From Lichenostomus cassidix (taxonomy: Eukaryota; Chordata; Aves; Passeriformes; Meliphagidae), in assembly GCA_008360975.2 (NCBI GenBank), contig CM039182.1, positions 48,744,491 to 48,808,490 of the forward strand: 64,000 bases of DNA. The letters are read 5' to 3'. Below are positions 25,123 through 37,120 of the stretch, in pieces; position 1 is the stretch's first letter, and each line of letters starts with the position of its first letter. A program made the position numbers and the translations under genes. Under the pieces are notes generated by a model. The model saw only the letters and a program-made list of their open reading frames with translations. It made no database searches and was not told where the DNA came from.

Positions 25123-26992
25123 GTCTCATTCTCTTTTGTGGTCAATGCATTCACCTTCTTTTAGGTTTATAGTGTCTTAGCTGCTTTGTTAACTTCTGTT
25201 GCTGATACACACACATCTTTCCTGACAGCGTTCCCTATCAGGCAGTGGAACAGTCTCTTGAGAAAAAGATAAGATAGCCTTATTGTTGAGAGAATACAAA
25301 ACTAGGAGAGCACAATACCACAAACTCTACTCCAGTGAACAAAATCCATGACAGCCTTGTTCATGACCGAATAAGGCTTTTCCATCTTTAACAGCTATAG
25401 GTGGTGCACAAGTCCTTAGGAAAGCTGAAGGTATTCATATTCCAAAAAAGAAACTCCAATATTATTTCATATTTTGAAAACCAATTTCTTCTAGTTCTCC
25501 TAAAGTACAAAGTGAGATCTCTCTGATGTAACTCTTAGCACTACTCTAATGGACTAAAATCTAACCAGGTCTGCTGTCCTGTTTTAATGTAAAATATGCA
25601 CAAACTTACAGAATGCTTCATTCGTATTAACTAATACCTGACGTATTTTTCATTGTTTCATCCACGTTTTTCCTCTTCTTCTTTTTCACTGTAAATAGTG
25701 GGCTCAAGAAAATATTGCTATATTACCTAAATTTCCAGTCCAGCTTAAAGAAATTATTCCTCTCAGGAATTGCTGAGATCTGAATAGTGAGATCTTAATG
25801 AATTTCAGCAAGAAATCCAAGGACAAGTTGTTAGTCTAAAGCAATATCTGAAGATATTTCCTTACATTTGTCAGAAACAACTGGAAAGAAAGGTTTATGA
25901 AGCACAGCGCTGTCAGGCACAATCAGTCACTCTCCAACATGAAAGACTGGAAGAAAGAATTTGCTGATCTAGGACCCAAGGGATTTCTTGACATTTAGTT
26001 TTCACAGAAGTTCCAGCTGTTCTAGAATTCAGGCTGACCAAATCTTGGAGAAAAAAAAAAAACAGTCAAAGTCTGTATAAAACTGTACCCAACCCATATT
26101 CAGAAATAAAGAATGAACAGATGCCAAGAACCCCATCTGCCCTTTTCAGGAAAAGAGCCAAACATGGTTCTCTACTTTTCTGAATTCACACTTGGAGGAG
26201 ATTGCATATTTTTTTAAAGGGTGCAGGGAAAGTTTAACGCAAGTGCACAGAAAGCACATGAAAAGGGTTTAAAGAAAATTATTGCTCAGGAAGATAAAGA
26301 ATATTTCACTTTCTTCTGTAGAAAAAAATCTCGAGGTATTCAAGTAAATTCCAGAACATTAACTTCAGCTGAGAAGCCTACAAAGAATAAAATGATAGAA
26401 ATAAAATTAAATAGCAGATAATGTTTTTTATCTAGGGTTATGCCCTCCATATCCATTCACTACAGGCAGAGTTAGACATGACCAAAGAATTCAGGTCATG
26501 CCCAGAAAAGAACTTCTAGATACAAATGTGAAATAACTCTGAACTTCACTGTTCATTTCCATTCTTTTAACTGTTTACCAAATTCCTATTAGGAAGGAAA
26601 AAAAAAAAAGCAAGAATGGATGAGCATGCCCTCTCTTCCCAGATAAATTGACTGCTACCAGTGTAGGACAGTACCCACACGCTTGCCTGGGTTAGGCAGA
26701 TTGGCACCTGAGCAGCAACAGCTTTTCCTAAAGATACAGATTAATTAGGCTGTATAAAACTCATGTTAAATGTAGTCAGAATCTGTGTAACACTCCTTTG
26801 ATAAGAAACTTGAGTACCAAAGGTGATTGAGGACAAAGGCTACACCAACTTGTCTCTTTCTTATTCATAAGGAAGTCCTGCCCTTTGATCATCAGCAGTT
26901 TGACATTAGGTCCATAAGTTCTTCTTAGTTATTTTTTAGGGCATTTCTTTGAGTTCTGCCTATTCACTTATAATAGTAATGAATAATTCACT
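25123..26992. other. Unannotated AT-rich segment
   Basis: No gene, RNA or transposon is recognised. A-runs occur near 26049-26061 and 26600-26611. All open frames are short. Confidence 0.6.
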
Positions 26993-27036
26993 AAAAATAA
27001 AATAAAATAAAATAAAATAAAATAATAAAATAAAAC
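26993..27036 (+). repeat. (AAAAT)n pentanucleotide microsatellite
   Basis: About eight copies of AAAAT/AATAA with a single interruption (AATAATAAAAT) near the right end. This is a simple tandem repeat, likely length-variable. Confidence 0.9.
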
Positions 27037-27484
27037 ATTAGTCTGCCTTAATATTGGCATACTAAAGTATGTTTAACAGTTGCCTAGCACCATGGATTTC
27101 AATAGAGCATTTCCCCATCCCCATCAGTATAATTTAGAGAAGAAACAGCCACACAATGAAACATTTGCAGGATCTTGTAAGTGGTTTACTTAATCTAAAT
27201 GCTACAGTACTTCACTATAATAGGAATGATTATATGTGGATTTAGCTCAATTAAGCATCACTGTCGTAATGCTCTCTCCTTTGTTATACAAACATCATTG
27301 CACATGTTCATCAGGATGACTGAAGTTTACCCAGGAAGCCAAGTCAATTTCCTAGCTTTTTACTTAAGTGAGCCAAGTTTAAAGAAATAATTTTAAAGCC
27401 TGAAACTAACTACTCTCCATTCACATTTGTGACTTTAAATGTACATGCCTCAACTGCTTGCATACTGGCTACAAAAATGCATTG

Positions 27485-27522
27485 CCTGATTACTTGACAA
27501 GTCCCTGATTACTTGACATGTT
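27485..27522 (+). repeat. 19-bp tandem duplication
   Basis: CCTGATTACTTGACAAGTC (27485-27503) is followed immediately by CCTGATTACTTGACATGTT (27504-27522), with differences only near the ends. The second copy runs into TCCTTCCAACTC, a word typical of CR1 3' ends, so the duplication may sit at a decayed CR1 tail. Confidence 0.7.
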
Positions 27523-27599
27523 CCTTCCAACTCTTTTTCTGAACCTTATTCACAACCTTATATGTATTATGTTGAATATTTGAAAAATGTGAACAGATT

Positions 27600-28360
27600 T
27601 CACCTTTCCTCTAGGCTAAAAAGCTGCTGTTCATACATTTGTGTCTTTGAATATCTGATCTTTCTGTTTGCTCTTCTGTGAACTCCCTACAGTTGGTTAA
27701 CATCTTCCTTAAACTGTGGCACCCAAACTGGGCAAACCACTCTAGGCAAGTGTTTTAGCAGTATCTGAGCAACAAATTGCTTCACATTTATGCATCCCAG
27801 ACTGAACTTCTCTTTTTCTTTTTGTTTTTGTGCCTTCATCATGTTCCACTTCACCCATTTTCCATAGAACCTAGCCATTTTGGATTTGCAAGATTGATCT
27901 CTCCTATCTACCTGTAGTATCTTGCCTCTTTGTTATTGCATAGCTTTAGCTTTTTTTTTTTTTTTCTTCCAGATAGTAGCTTCAATCTGTCACTTAGAAT
28001 TCATGTCTTCCCATAAAATACTCTGGAGGTCCCTTGTGGATTACTGTCATCTGTGCATTTAACAAGTATTCTCTCTACCCTCTCTGTCTTCTAGGTGACT
28101 GATGAAAATGTTCAGTAATACTGGGTCTGAGACAGCTTCAGTATTTTGACTATGAGCAACTTGCTGTGACATTTCAGCAGTGCTTTAGCCTTGAATGATG
28201 TTTCTCAAGCCAGCTTAATTTTAAAAATATCAAATTAGTCAAGAAATCTCCATTCAGTTCTTCCCTGGTAAAGGCAGAGATCTCACCCTTTGTCCCATAT
28301 GCTAAGTGTGTCTGACACAAAGTCAGTGAAGGCTGATGCAATTATAGTAATTTCTCAACA
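27600..28360 (-). repeat. Ancient L3/CR1-type LINE remnant (minus strand)
   Basis: In plus orientation, several antisense landmarks of an old CR1-clade LINE follow in order. They are 'gctcttctgtgaactccctacagttggttaacatcttccttaaactgtggcacccaaactgggca' (about 27669-27736), 'ctggaggtcccttgtggattactgtcatctgtgcatttaac' (about 28023-28063) and 'gtgactgatgaaaatgttcagtaatactgggtctgagacagc' (about 28095-28136). These correspond to the 'ccagaactggacacagtactccagg' and 'aatgatgaaaatattaaacagaactgggcccaa' blocks of L3/CR1 elements. Divergence is far greater than in the CR1 at 34643-37825, which points to an old, pre-passerine insertion. A T-run of about 15 interrupts it near 27951-27965. Confidence 0.5.
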
Positions 28361-31300
28361 TCATCTGTTGCTCAGATGTCCTAAATCCAGGAGCAGATGA
28401 CCAGCTCCTACCTTAGCCATCTTATTGCTGGTTTATGTTGTTGTTTCTGTGCCTTGACAGAGACAATGTTTGGTTCAGTGTGAGCCTAACTGAAGTATGC
28501 CTTTTTTAATACAGTTAAAACAGCATTATGCTACATTTCAATGCATAATATTACGTTTTAACGCATTTTGGCTTTGAAGCAGTTTCTTGAAAACACACCA
28601 TTGCTACTCTTTTCCAAAATGCTCTGCAGTCTGCACAGGACAACAACTGCAAAAGCAGGCAGTTGTAATGAGGTTTATTCCTACATTCTCTTAAAACTTT
28701 GAGACATTTGACTGTAAAACCACCTGACCTTTCAAGTCATTCTGTTGTATTCTCACTATGTACATTCACTGTTTCACAACTCTTACATTTTCAACGTACA
28801 ATATGTAGATTTCAGACTGATACAGATTGCTGCTGACATATAACACTTGCAGCAGAAAATCCTCCCTACATATATAAATACAAATATATTTATGTGTGTA
28901 CATGTACACATACTCACACATATTCATATATGAATATGCATACAACACAATTTTTGTATATGTACACAGAGACACAGACCTACACATTGCACATGCATAC
29001 CTATTTCATATTTTACCTCCAAAGCTTGACGTTTGTTCATAATACAAATTCTGCATTGCTACCTGACAGCTTGAACAGAATAACTCCCTGAAAATTAACA
29101 TACAACATAATTAGTCAAGAAATTATTATTTGGAGTATAGAAGGAGGAAAGAAAGAGGTCTGAAAACAACTCAAGTCATGCTTCCATGAAAATAATCAAG
29201 TAGGGATTCTTCACCAAAGCAAAGAAGACATGCACAACACCAGAAAAGACAAAAGTACAAAGGTTGATCTTTTATACAAACACTACCAATGTTCACCCCT
29301 AAATGTCAATTAAATCAAGAATCTCTCCCTGCTCCTCAAAGAAACCACAAAGCTGTTTCAATTTCAACAAAAGTGAAGTACCAAATTCTTGGAGGAAGCT
29401 CTATCTATAGGTTCCTTTTAGTACCTCATGAAGGAAGACTTATCTCATTCACTGGACTTTGGACTAGACTTATATAAGGAGGAATAAAAGACAAAACCAT
29501 AATCACATTGAGATCTAAAATACTTGGCCTCTTGGTCTCTGCAAAGTCCCATCTATCAAAAGCAGCCATTTATATTACCCAGAACAAACTTGGGCCAGTG
29601 GGAATATTTGCAGGCTTGCATCCATGCAGCAACAAAGAGATTAAACGTACTTCAGTGAAGTGGCTATAAGACCTTCAAAAACTCTGATTTTTGGTGTTTT
29701 CTTAGAAAGTTTCTGTGAGGTGCATCTCCCTGGAATATAAACTACGGAGTAAAAACTGCAGGTTCATACAGGCCTCCTCTGAATATTAACTGTAGAAGGC
29801 AAAAAAAGGAAATGAGTAATCTTTAAGTGTAAAAACAACGTTATGGTTAATTAAAAAGAAAAAAAATCTTTTCCATCCTCAAATAACTTTGACATTTTAT
29901 TTTATTTTGTTTTAATGTGAAGTAGACCTTCCCCACAGGAGACCCAGGTTTGCCAATTATAACAAGAATAGGAATGTTTTAACATTTTATATTCTCATAA
30001 ATCAGAAAGTTTGGTGATGCTGTCAAACTACTATGAATCACCAAGCTTTCTGGCTGAAAAGAGCTTTCAAGAGCCTCCCACTTACCTCAAATGGGACTAT
30101 AAATCCATTCATGCACCATTTGTATGGAAAATTTCCTCACATAAAACAAATTATCAGAATTACCCCCATTCTGCTATCACAAACTTGGTGCATTTAAAAT
30201 GAAAAGCAAACAGTGCCATTAGCAGGCACTAGGAAGCCTTATTCCATGAAAGTTTTGACTCAATGCTTTCTGCATTTCTGTGCTCTCTACAGATTTTACA
30301 AAACTTTTCCCACCATGGGACACGCATGGTGGGAATCTGCTTCCTCATCTGCTCTGACCAGTCACCTACTCTCATGAAACTAATGGAAATTCATTATTTT
30401 TGAAACTTTGATCTCTTCATCAAATAATCTTAAAATTAATCAAGTAAGAAGTTAATTGTGAAAGAGAGAAAAAAAGCGTAATAGCAGATGCAGCATGACT
30501 GAACAACTTTCAGTTAGTTTTCAGTGGGGGGTTAGGGAACCAAATGAAAGCACTGTCTTTATTTAACCAAAACACAGAAAAATTAGGGATTATGGCCTGA
30601 GCTAACATCATACATTCAATTCACCAGGTTTGCTTAAGAAGTCTGTGTTTCAAAAAAATCTCCTGATTGCAGCCTCACACTGCAAATAGTAAACAGCTGA
30701 GCCCACACAATTACATTTACTCCTTCCTTGCCTTTCAGATCAATCATAAAATATTAGTTCCCATTCCTGCACAACCGGCTGAGATCTCCTGACACATCTC
30801 TGTAGCATCAGTAGCAGATCCAGCAGACAAAGGAAAAGAGTCCCTGTTAGCAGAGTGGAATCACGGTGAGGTATATGAACTTGTTCATAAAATACCCAAG
30901 ATCCACTCTGCAAAGCAAATGGGAAAATCTCAGGATGCTGGCATTATCTGCCCAGCAACAAAATTATGGGTTTGTCATCAAGGTAAAATTAGACTTTTTC
31001 CCATTTCTGGAATCTGGTTAGATGCCCATGAGTTTCACTTACTAATATTGCTGATCTTATACCTGCCCCTTTTACCCTTGCACCTCTACTCCAATCCAAT
31101 TCCTGCTGCAGCTCTGTGTTTGCCTGGGGAAGACGCTTTGCACTTACATCCAAAGCCTCAGCCTTGTGGGACCTCAGCCACATGGTAACTGCCAGGCTGA
31201 AGCCTCTCTCGCCATTTGCCACCAAGTGAGAAAAGTGACTGCACCAACAAAAGGAAACCTGATGCAGAAATGTCCATGTGCACCATGCCCCAAACCTGAC

Positions 31301-31818
31301 TATAAATGGGTTTCAGTCTGATAGGAAATCCACTTTTCATGAGTCTCAGCAAACTTTGTTCGTGAGGTAGAACCATAGTCACAACACTCAGTACAGCAAT
31401 TTTCCTCATTGGGCCTTGCTGCTTCTCTTAGTTGTTGTTTTGGTTTGGTGTTTTTTAACCACTGTATTATGTCTCCTTTAAAGGGCAGTGCTTTGAAACA
31501 ACTTGCGCGATGTCCTGCTTATTAGCGCTCTTTAAGTAACACAGTGTGCACAGTGAGCTTAATTATGAGACAGTGCCGAGAAACTAAAAATTTCCAAAAA
31601 GCTCTAAATGTTAAGAATTAAAATGGAATGTTTAACTGGCAGATTGAATTTTAAAAATGTGAATTATTAACTGAAGTCATGCACCTTATAATAGTCTCAA
31701 GGATAATGTCTCTGGTTTGTTTTTTTTTTAAATCCATATATTATTGGCTTTGCATTGGCTAATAAACTAAAATAAACAGCGAGATCATCATAACCATTAT
31801 TAGCTTTTCCTAACAAGG
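28361..31818. other. Unannotated segment with an AT/CA-rich simple region
   Basis: No gene is recognised. The stretch 28868-28990 is rich in TA, CA and TG dinucleotides and includes a perfect 20-bp palindrome at 28919-28938. The 300 bases before the LTR (about 31495-31818) are AT-rich, contain homeodomain-type words and have no repeat similarity. They may be a conserved non-coding element (inference). Confidence 0.55.
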
Positions 31819-32667
31819 TGTCTTGGGGTGATTTTATGATGATATTCTATTCCTGATCGTCTGGTTTCTGCCCAGAAATGGGTGCTGTAACTTTAGGTGG
31901 GTCTGGGGGAGGGGCAGGAGCCGGGGGAGCTCCAGCATGGCTGGGCTCAGGCTCTCATTCCCCTGTGCTCAGTTTCCGGAGTGGATGGGGGTTACATTGT
32001 TGCTTATCTAGCTTGGTTTTGGTTCGCTCAGGCAAGAAGTTTCTTTCCTTGCATTGCAGTAGCATTCGTCCAGCGGCTTCTGTTGTTTCGTCTGGATCTG
32101 TTCGACTTGGTTTTGATCCAAGATCAGACAATCCCCAAGAGACGGTCGGTGACCTGCGGGGAGCAGATGGAGTGACTCCGTCTGGCCCCGGACCTCAGGA
32201 CAAGCCGAGCCAGCGGAAGAAAGGACTCTTAAATCCACCAGCTTAGTCTGCTGCTAGGAGGAGACCAACATCAGAGGTTCACCAGGTTCCCATCTGTTTC
32301 TTCTTCCCCGAGCTGCTGCATGGACTTTTCTTCCCTCCCTGAGACAAAGCTCTCTGCCATTTTGTTCTTCCCTACCATATAGTCGGCAGTTTCTTTTTCC
32401 CTTCCCCTGGCATTTTATTTTTTTTTCGTTCTGCTGTGGGTGTGGGGGTGTGTGTGGGGTAAAGTTCTGACAGTTCAATATCTAACAGTTATTCATTTTT
32501 TCCTGTGCCATGAGGGCACCTTTTTTGTCAAATAAACATGTTTTTTTCACTTTAATCCACTAAAAATTCATTTCATATCAGCAGGAAGGGATTGCTGAAA
32601 CCCTTTCCTTTAGAGGAAATGTTCATTCCAGAGCGTTTTCTCACAGTCTTGTCTCTAAACAAAGACA
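31819..32667 (+). mobile_element. Solo LTR of an avian ERVL-type endogenous retrovirus
   Basis: The 849-bp element begins TGTCTTGG and ends AAAGACA, giving a 6-bp terminal inverted repeat with the usual TG...CA ends. It is flanked on both sides by CAAGG (31814-31818 and 32668-32672), a perfect 5-bp target duplication, the size typical of ERVL elements. Inside, a CpG-richer central part (about 31890-32220) contains words I recognise from bird ERVL LTRs (CCCCAAGAGACGGTCGGTGA). It is followed by a T-rich segment, a G/T-rich stretch at 32432-32460 and a polyadenylation signal AATAAA at 32531-32536, which sets the plus orientation. No gag, pol or env sequence adjoins it, so it is a solo LTR left by LTR-LTR recombination. 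The sub-family name is not determined. Confidence 0.85.
32531..32536 (+). terminator. LTR polyadenylation signal AATAAA
   Basis: The canonical hexamer lies in the 3' part of the ERVL-type LTR and is followed by a T-rich stretch (32541-32547). It marks the R/U5 side of the LTR and supports the plus orientation. Confidence 0.7.
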
Positions 32668-32672
32668 CAAGG

Positions 32673-34642
32673 AAAGAATATCTGCAAAAATAAAATGCAC
32701 AAACAAGGAAGATGAATGTTAGTGTACTGGAGTACACACATGGAGCAGACAGCCCCTGCTACAAAGAAACTGATCTGTATGAACATCCACGACATTCTAG
32801 CCTCAAAAAAGTCAACCAAGAAGAAAACAGACCTTATAATAAGATGTGAAGGGGACCTGAGCAGCAGGCTGGGATGAGAGATCCTCATGGACAGAACAGC
32901 AGTGACTCTGGGTCACTCACAGAGGACAAAAGATCTGCTTCTGAGAAAGAGTTTTGTTGAGTTTAGTGTTTTCTTCGGGGGTTTTTTCTCAGGAAAAATG
33001 ACTGGGTAGTCTTTGTTTTCAGAGCTGAACATCTTGACTCCCTTCCCTGAGCTCCACAGGAAAAGAATCACTTACTGCAGAATGTCTTTACAGGGAGAGT
33101 CACAAACTCATTACAGGAAGAAATACCTCCATCATATCACTGTCTGTAAACTAATGTTACAAGGTGATACTCATGTTATGGGGAGAGGAAAAAAAAGTCA
33201 AACCAAGAAAACACTGAAATACCTTTAAAAACAAAAGAAACAGAAATCCAGTCAGGCCTTCATGCAACAGAAATGCCTCCAGGTCCGATAAGAAATTAAA
33301 AACCTCTTTTATGAGAACAGTAGTGGTCAGAAGTGTGACAAAATCTCTGAATTGCCTTGCCCATAGAGTGCATTGAGAGATGGGCAAAACTACAGTTTGG
33401 CTCATGTCAGGACAGCACAGTATACAGATCAGATATAAAAATTCAGGTACATAACCTATACTTGGCTACTGATATCAATCAGAATCCCAAAAAGGAAATG
33501 CACTTGGTTAAAGTACAGTAACTTCCCTTTTTATGAAAATAAAGAGAAGAAAAACGATTCCTGTATCATTATAGAATAGCATTATTTGTAAGCTCTTCAA
33601 ATAGTAATAACACATTTCAAGGAAATATGACTTTTACTGCTTTCCCCTCTCATAAAATTAATACAGATCTTATTGCTTACTTTGTTCTTAATAAAAAAAA
33701 AAAGCTGTTAAATATATCAGAATCATTAAATAGATTTGAGACATGCAATTCTGTCCAAGTTTACCTAAAATTTCTCAGAGAAAAGCATGGAAAGTATCCG
33801 CACCAATACTGGTAGTGTCAGATTTTAATTAATTAAGTGTTTCTCTCTTGTGTGTGCTCACATTTTATTAAAATACATATAGAAGACAGTGAAAATGTCC
33901 AGAGTAACAAAATCTCCTTTGCTGAGGAAGCATTACAAATAAAATCAAATCTGTTATTAGCCATCAGACTCTCAATGGTGTGATGAATGCCTGGGATTTA
34001 CAGCACTTTGCATCTTCAGAACACTGTAATTAATTATTTGTGTGCTGCATGGCATGGTTTTCATACAAGGCTCTTTTAATGTCCAACTAGAGGACATTAA
34101 TTCTAATGGCTCCTTTCCCAAGCTGGCACAATATGGTGAAACTCCAGTCGTATCAAACATACATGCAGAAAAGATTCATACTGAATGTTGCAGCAACAGA
34201 AAATTTCTTTGTGTCTTTTGTTTGCTTGATGGTTTTGATTAAAACCTTTAAAAGTACTTTAAGGTTTGGGGTTTTTTTTAATAAGATAAAGCTCCAGAGG
34301 GAGCCCACGCACCAAAGAATATATACATAAAGTATCTTCCAGACTAATAGTAAAACTGCATGAAGAAATTTCTTCAAATTGATGTTTCAAGCTTATCATT
34401 AGTAGGGCTTTGTAAATTTCAACTATACGGAATAATCCTCCAAAGAATTTTTACATAACTAGGCCTATTTTTTTATTTAGGGTACCTATGTTAAAAACTA
34501 CAAAGCCTCTTCAATGGAAACAATCTCCATTTGATATTAAAAATAATATGACTGTGCCTAAAATTCAGAAGAGTTCAAGATAGTCCATGGTTAGTTATTC
34601 ACAGAAGAGACACCCAAAGGAAATAGTATAATTACAGTAAAA
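32673..34642. other. Unannotated AT-rich segment
   Basis: No gene is recognised. An A-run lies near 33692-33702. Open frames of 60-82 codons on both strands are unremarkable. The interval 34030-34180, with paired words AGGACATTAATTCTAATGG, is not repeat-like and could be conserved, but nothing beyond base composition supports that. Confidence 0.55.
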
Positions 34643-36602
34643 CCATGGAATTGTTTAGATTGGTGAAGGCATTTTAAGATCACCAAGTCAAACCATTAAT
34701 CATGCATTGCCAAGGCTGCTGCTAAACAATATCCCTCAGCGTCACATCCATGCATCTTTTAAATACCTCCAGGGATCGTGACTCAACCACTTCCCTGGGA
34801 AGCCTGTTCCAATGCTTGGGAACCCTTTCCATTAGGACATTTTTCCTCATATCCAATCTAAACTTCCCCTGGTGCAACATGAGGCCATTTCCTCTTGCCT
34901 TATTGCTTGTAACATGGGAGAAGAGGCCAACCCCTATCTGGCTACAGCCTCCCTTCCAGTAGTTGTAGAGAGCAATACAATCTCCCCTGAACCTCCTTTT
35001 CTCCAGGCTAAACACCCCCAGCTCCCTTAGCCTCTCCTCATCAGACTTGTGCTCCAGACCCTTCACCAGCTCCTTTGCCCTTCTCTGGACACACTCCAGC
35101 ACCTCAATGTCTCTCTAGCAGTGAGGGGCCCAAAGCTGAACACAGGATTTGGGGCGTGGCCTCACCAGTACTGAGTACTGGGGGACAATCACTGCCCTAG
35201 TCCTGCTGGCCACACTGTTGCTGATACAGGCCAGGATGCCATTGGCCTTCTTGGCCACCTGGGAACATACTAGCTCATGTTCAGGCAGCTGTCGACCAGC
35301 ACCCCCAGGTTCTTTTCCACTGGGCAGCTTTCCAGCCGCTCTTCTCCCAGTCTGTAGCACTGCATGGGATTGTTGTAGTGCAGAACCTAGCGCTTGGCCA
35401 TGCTGACCCTCATGACAGGCCTCATCCCATTGATCTAGCCTGTCCAGATTCCTCTGCAGAGCCTTTCTGCCCTCCAGCAGATCAACACTCCCAACTGACT
35501 TTGTCTTGCCTGTGAACGTGCTGAGGGTACAGTTGATCCCCTTGTCCAGATCATGGATAAGGATATTAAACAGAACTGGGCCCAAAACTGAGCCCTAGTA
35601 AACATCCCTCGTGACAGGTTGTCAGCTGAATCTTCTGGTCAACCTTTTATAAGCCCATATGCTGTCTGGCCTTGAGCCCCAGATAGTCCAGCACATAGCT
35701 TGTTATGCCACTCAATATGATCTGCTCCATGACCTTCCCCAGCACTGAGATCAGGGTGACAGCTCTGTAGTTCCCTGGATTCTCCTTCCAGCCTTTCTTG
35801 ACTTGTATCACATTTGCTAACTTGTGCTCAACTATTACTTCCTTTGTTAGCCATGACTGCTGATAAATGATGGAAAGTGGTTTGGTGAGCACTTCTGAAA
35901 ACTCCCTCTGTACCCTTGGTTGGATCACATCCTGCCCAAGAGATTTGTGCATGTCTAGGGTTTGTAGCAGGTCACTGACCATTCCCCTTGGATTATGGGG
36001 GCTTCATTCTGCTCCCCATCTCTGTCTTCAAGCTCTGGGGACTGGGTATCCAGAAAACCATGGGTCTGGATATTAAAGACCAAGAAAAAGAAAGCATTAA
36101 ATACCTCCACCTTTTCCTAAGCCTTTGTAACTATGGATGCCTTACATTCATTATGGGATAGAGATTTTCTTTAGCCCTTCTTTTGTTGCTGATTTAATTA
36201 TAGAAACATTTCTTATTGCTTTCTACATCAGTAGCCAGATTAAGTTCTAGTTTGGCTTAGGCCCCTCTAATTATCTCCCTATATAACCTGACAATATCCT
36301 TGTAGTTCTCCTGAGTAGCCTTCCCATTCTTCCAGAGGTCATAAACTCTCTTTTATTTTTTCTCCCCTGAATTCCAGCCAAAGCTCTCTGTTCAACTGGG
36401 ATGGTGTTGTTCCCCACAGGCTCGTCTTTTGGCACACAGGGACTGTCTGCTCCTGCACCTTTAAAATTTCCTTCCTGGACTCCTTTGCCCTTCAGCACTA
36501 CCTCCTCTCTGCAACCAAGTTCCTAAACAGACCAAAGTCCGCCCTCTGGAAGTCCAAGGTCACAGTTCTGCTGATCCCTCTCCTTACTTCTCCAGGAACC
36601 AA
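34643..36602 (-). mobile_element. CR1 LINE, 3' part of ORF2 and 3' end, inactivated
   Basis: The minus-strand translation gives clear CR1 reverse transcriptase segments in order. An N-terminal RT part lies at 35982-35647, with residues VSDLLQTLD near its start and GNYRAVTLISVLGKVMEQII further on. The RT core begins at 35585 with GPVLFNILIHDLDKGINCTL. The C-terminal 126 codons (35102-34722) end in a typical CR1 terminus that starts [20 protein letters not shown]. Frames are broken between these blocks, and the catalytic FADD-type motif reads F-T-G-K (35516-35505), so the enzyme could not work. The 3' end is at about 34643. The element continues to the right of the LTR at 37446-37825; without the LTR it is about 2.3 kb, 5' truncated. 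Confidence 0.95.
36597..36602 (+). repeat. Target-site duplication AACCAA, left copy
   Basis: This hexamer inside CR1 sequence is repeated exactly at 37446-37451 on the other side of the LTR. A 6-bp duplication is typical of ERVK-type (class II) and alpharetrovirus-like integration. Confidence 0.9.
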
Positions 36603-36802
36603 TGTTGTGATAATAGCTGCAAGTCCCCCACCCATTCCTTCTTCCTGTGTTTACCCTTTCCCATTGTTCTGCCTTTCCCTACCCCACATGGCCCTGCCTA
36701 CTCCCTCGGGTTTCCCCATTGGTTCCTAACTTCGCCCATGTACCTCCCCTGTACCCAGAGGTCACTGGGTCAGTGTGCTGTCCCTGCCCCTCTCTGTTTC
36801 CC

Positions 36803-36809
36803 TATAAAA
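36803..36809 (+). promoter_or_regulatory. First TATA-like box in the nested LTR
   Basis: TATAAAA follows a pyrimidine-rich stretch. An ATTGG (inverted CCAAT) word lies about 80 bases upstream at 36718-36722. Together they look like an RNA polymerase II core promoter in the U3 part of the LTR. Present-day activity is unknown. Confidence 0.45.
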
Positions 36810-36834
36810 CCCCTCACCCTCCGCCATCTTGCTG

Positions 36835-36900
36835 TCTATGCTCCACATGTGTGTATGCATGTGGCTATCTATGCACCACATGTGGCTGTGCATGTGAGGC
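36835..36900 (+). repeat. Two 33-bp direct repeats in the LTR
   Basis: Copies 36835-36867 and 36868-36900 both begin TCTATGC and share CCACATGTG and GCATGTG words, with about eight differences. Tandem duplication is common in retroviral LTR enhancers. Here it lies just downstream of the first TATA-like box. Confidence 0.75.
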
Positions 36901-37120
36901 CTTTACCCTTGAGGCATTTCTGCCTCGGGGAGGTTGTTGGCCTCTGCTGCACTGTGGCTAGCACAGGTCTTTCCCATGAGAACTTTCTCCTGTGTTTTAT
37001 AAACAAAGAAAGTTTGGATGTTATTAAAACAGTGTCTCAAGATTTGGACAGTTCAGGCCTGGCCAATTAGACCTAGGGGGAGGTTTCTGACTGACCAATC
37101 TGGGTGACCTCTGAAAAGTC

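Noticed and set aside
31878..32246. Glycine- and serine-rich 122-codon open frame
   Set aside because: It lies entirely within the ERVL-type LTR. CpG-rich LTR sequence readily gives open frames.
35115..35585. Host protein-coding gene on the minus strand
   Set aside because: The translation is CR1 reverse transcriptase with frameshifts and a destroyed active site.
36647..37070. Cysteine- and proline-rich open frames (104 and 110 codons)
   Set aside because: Both fall inside the nested LTR and read through its pyrimidine-rich U3-like part and direct repeats.
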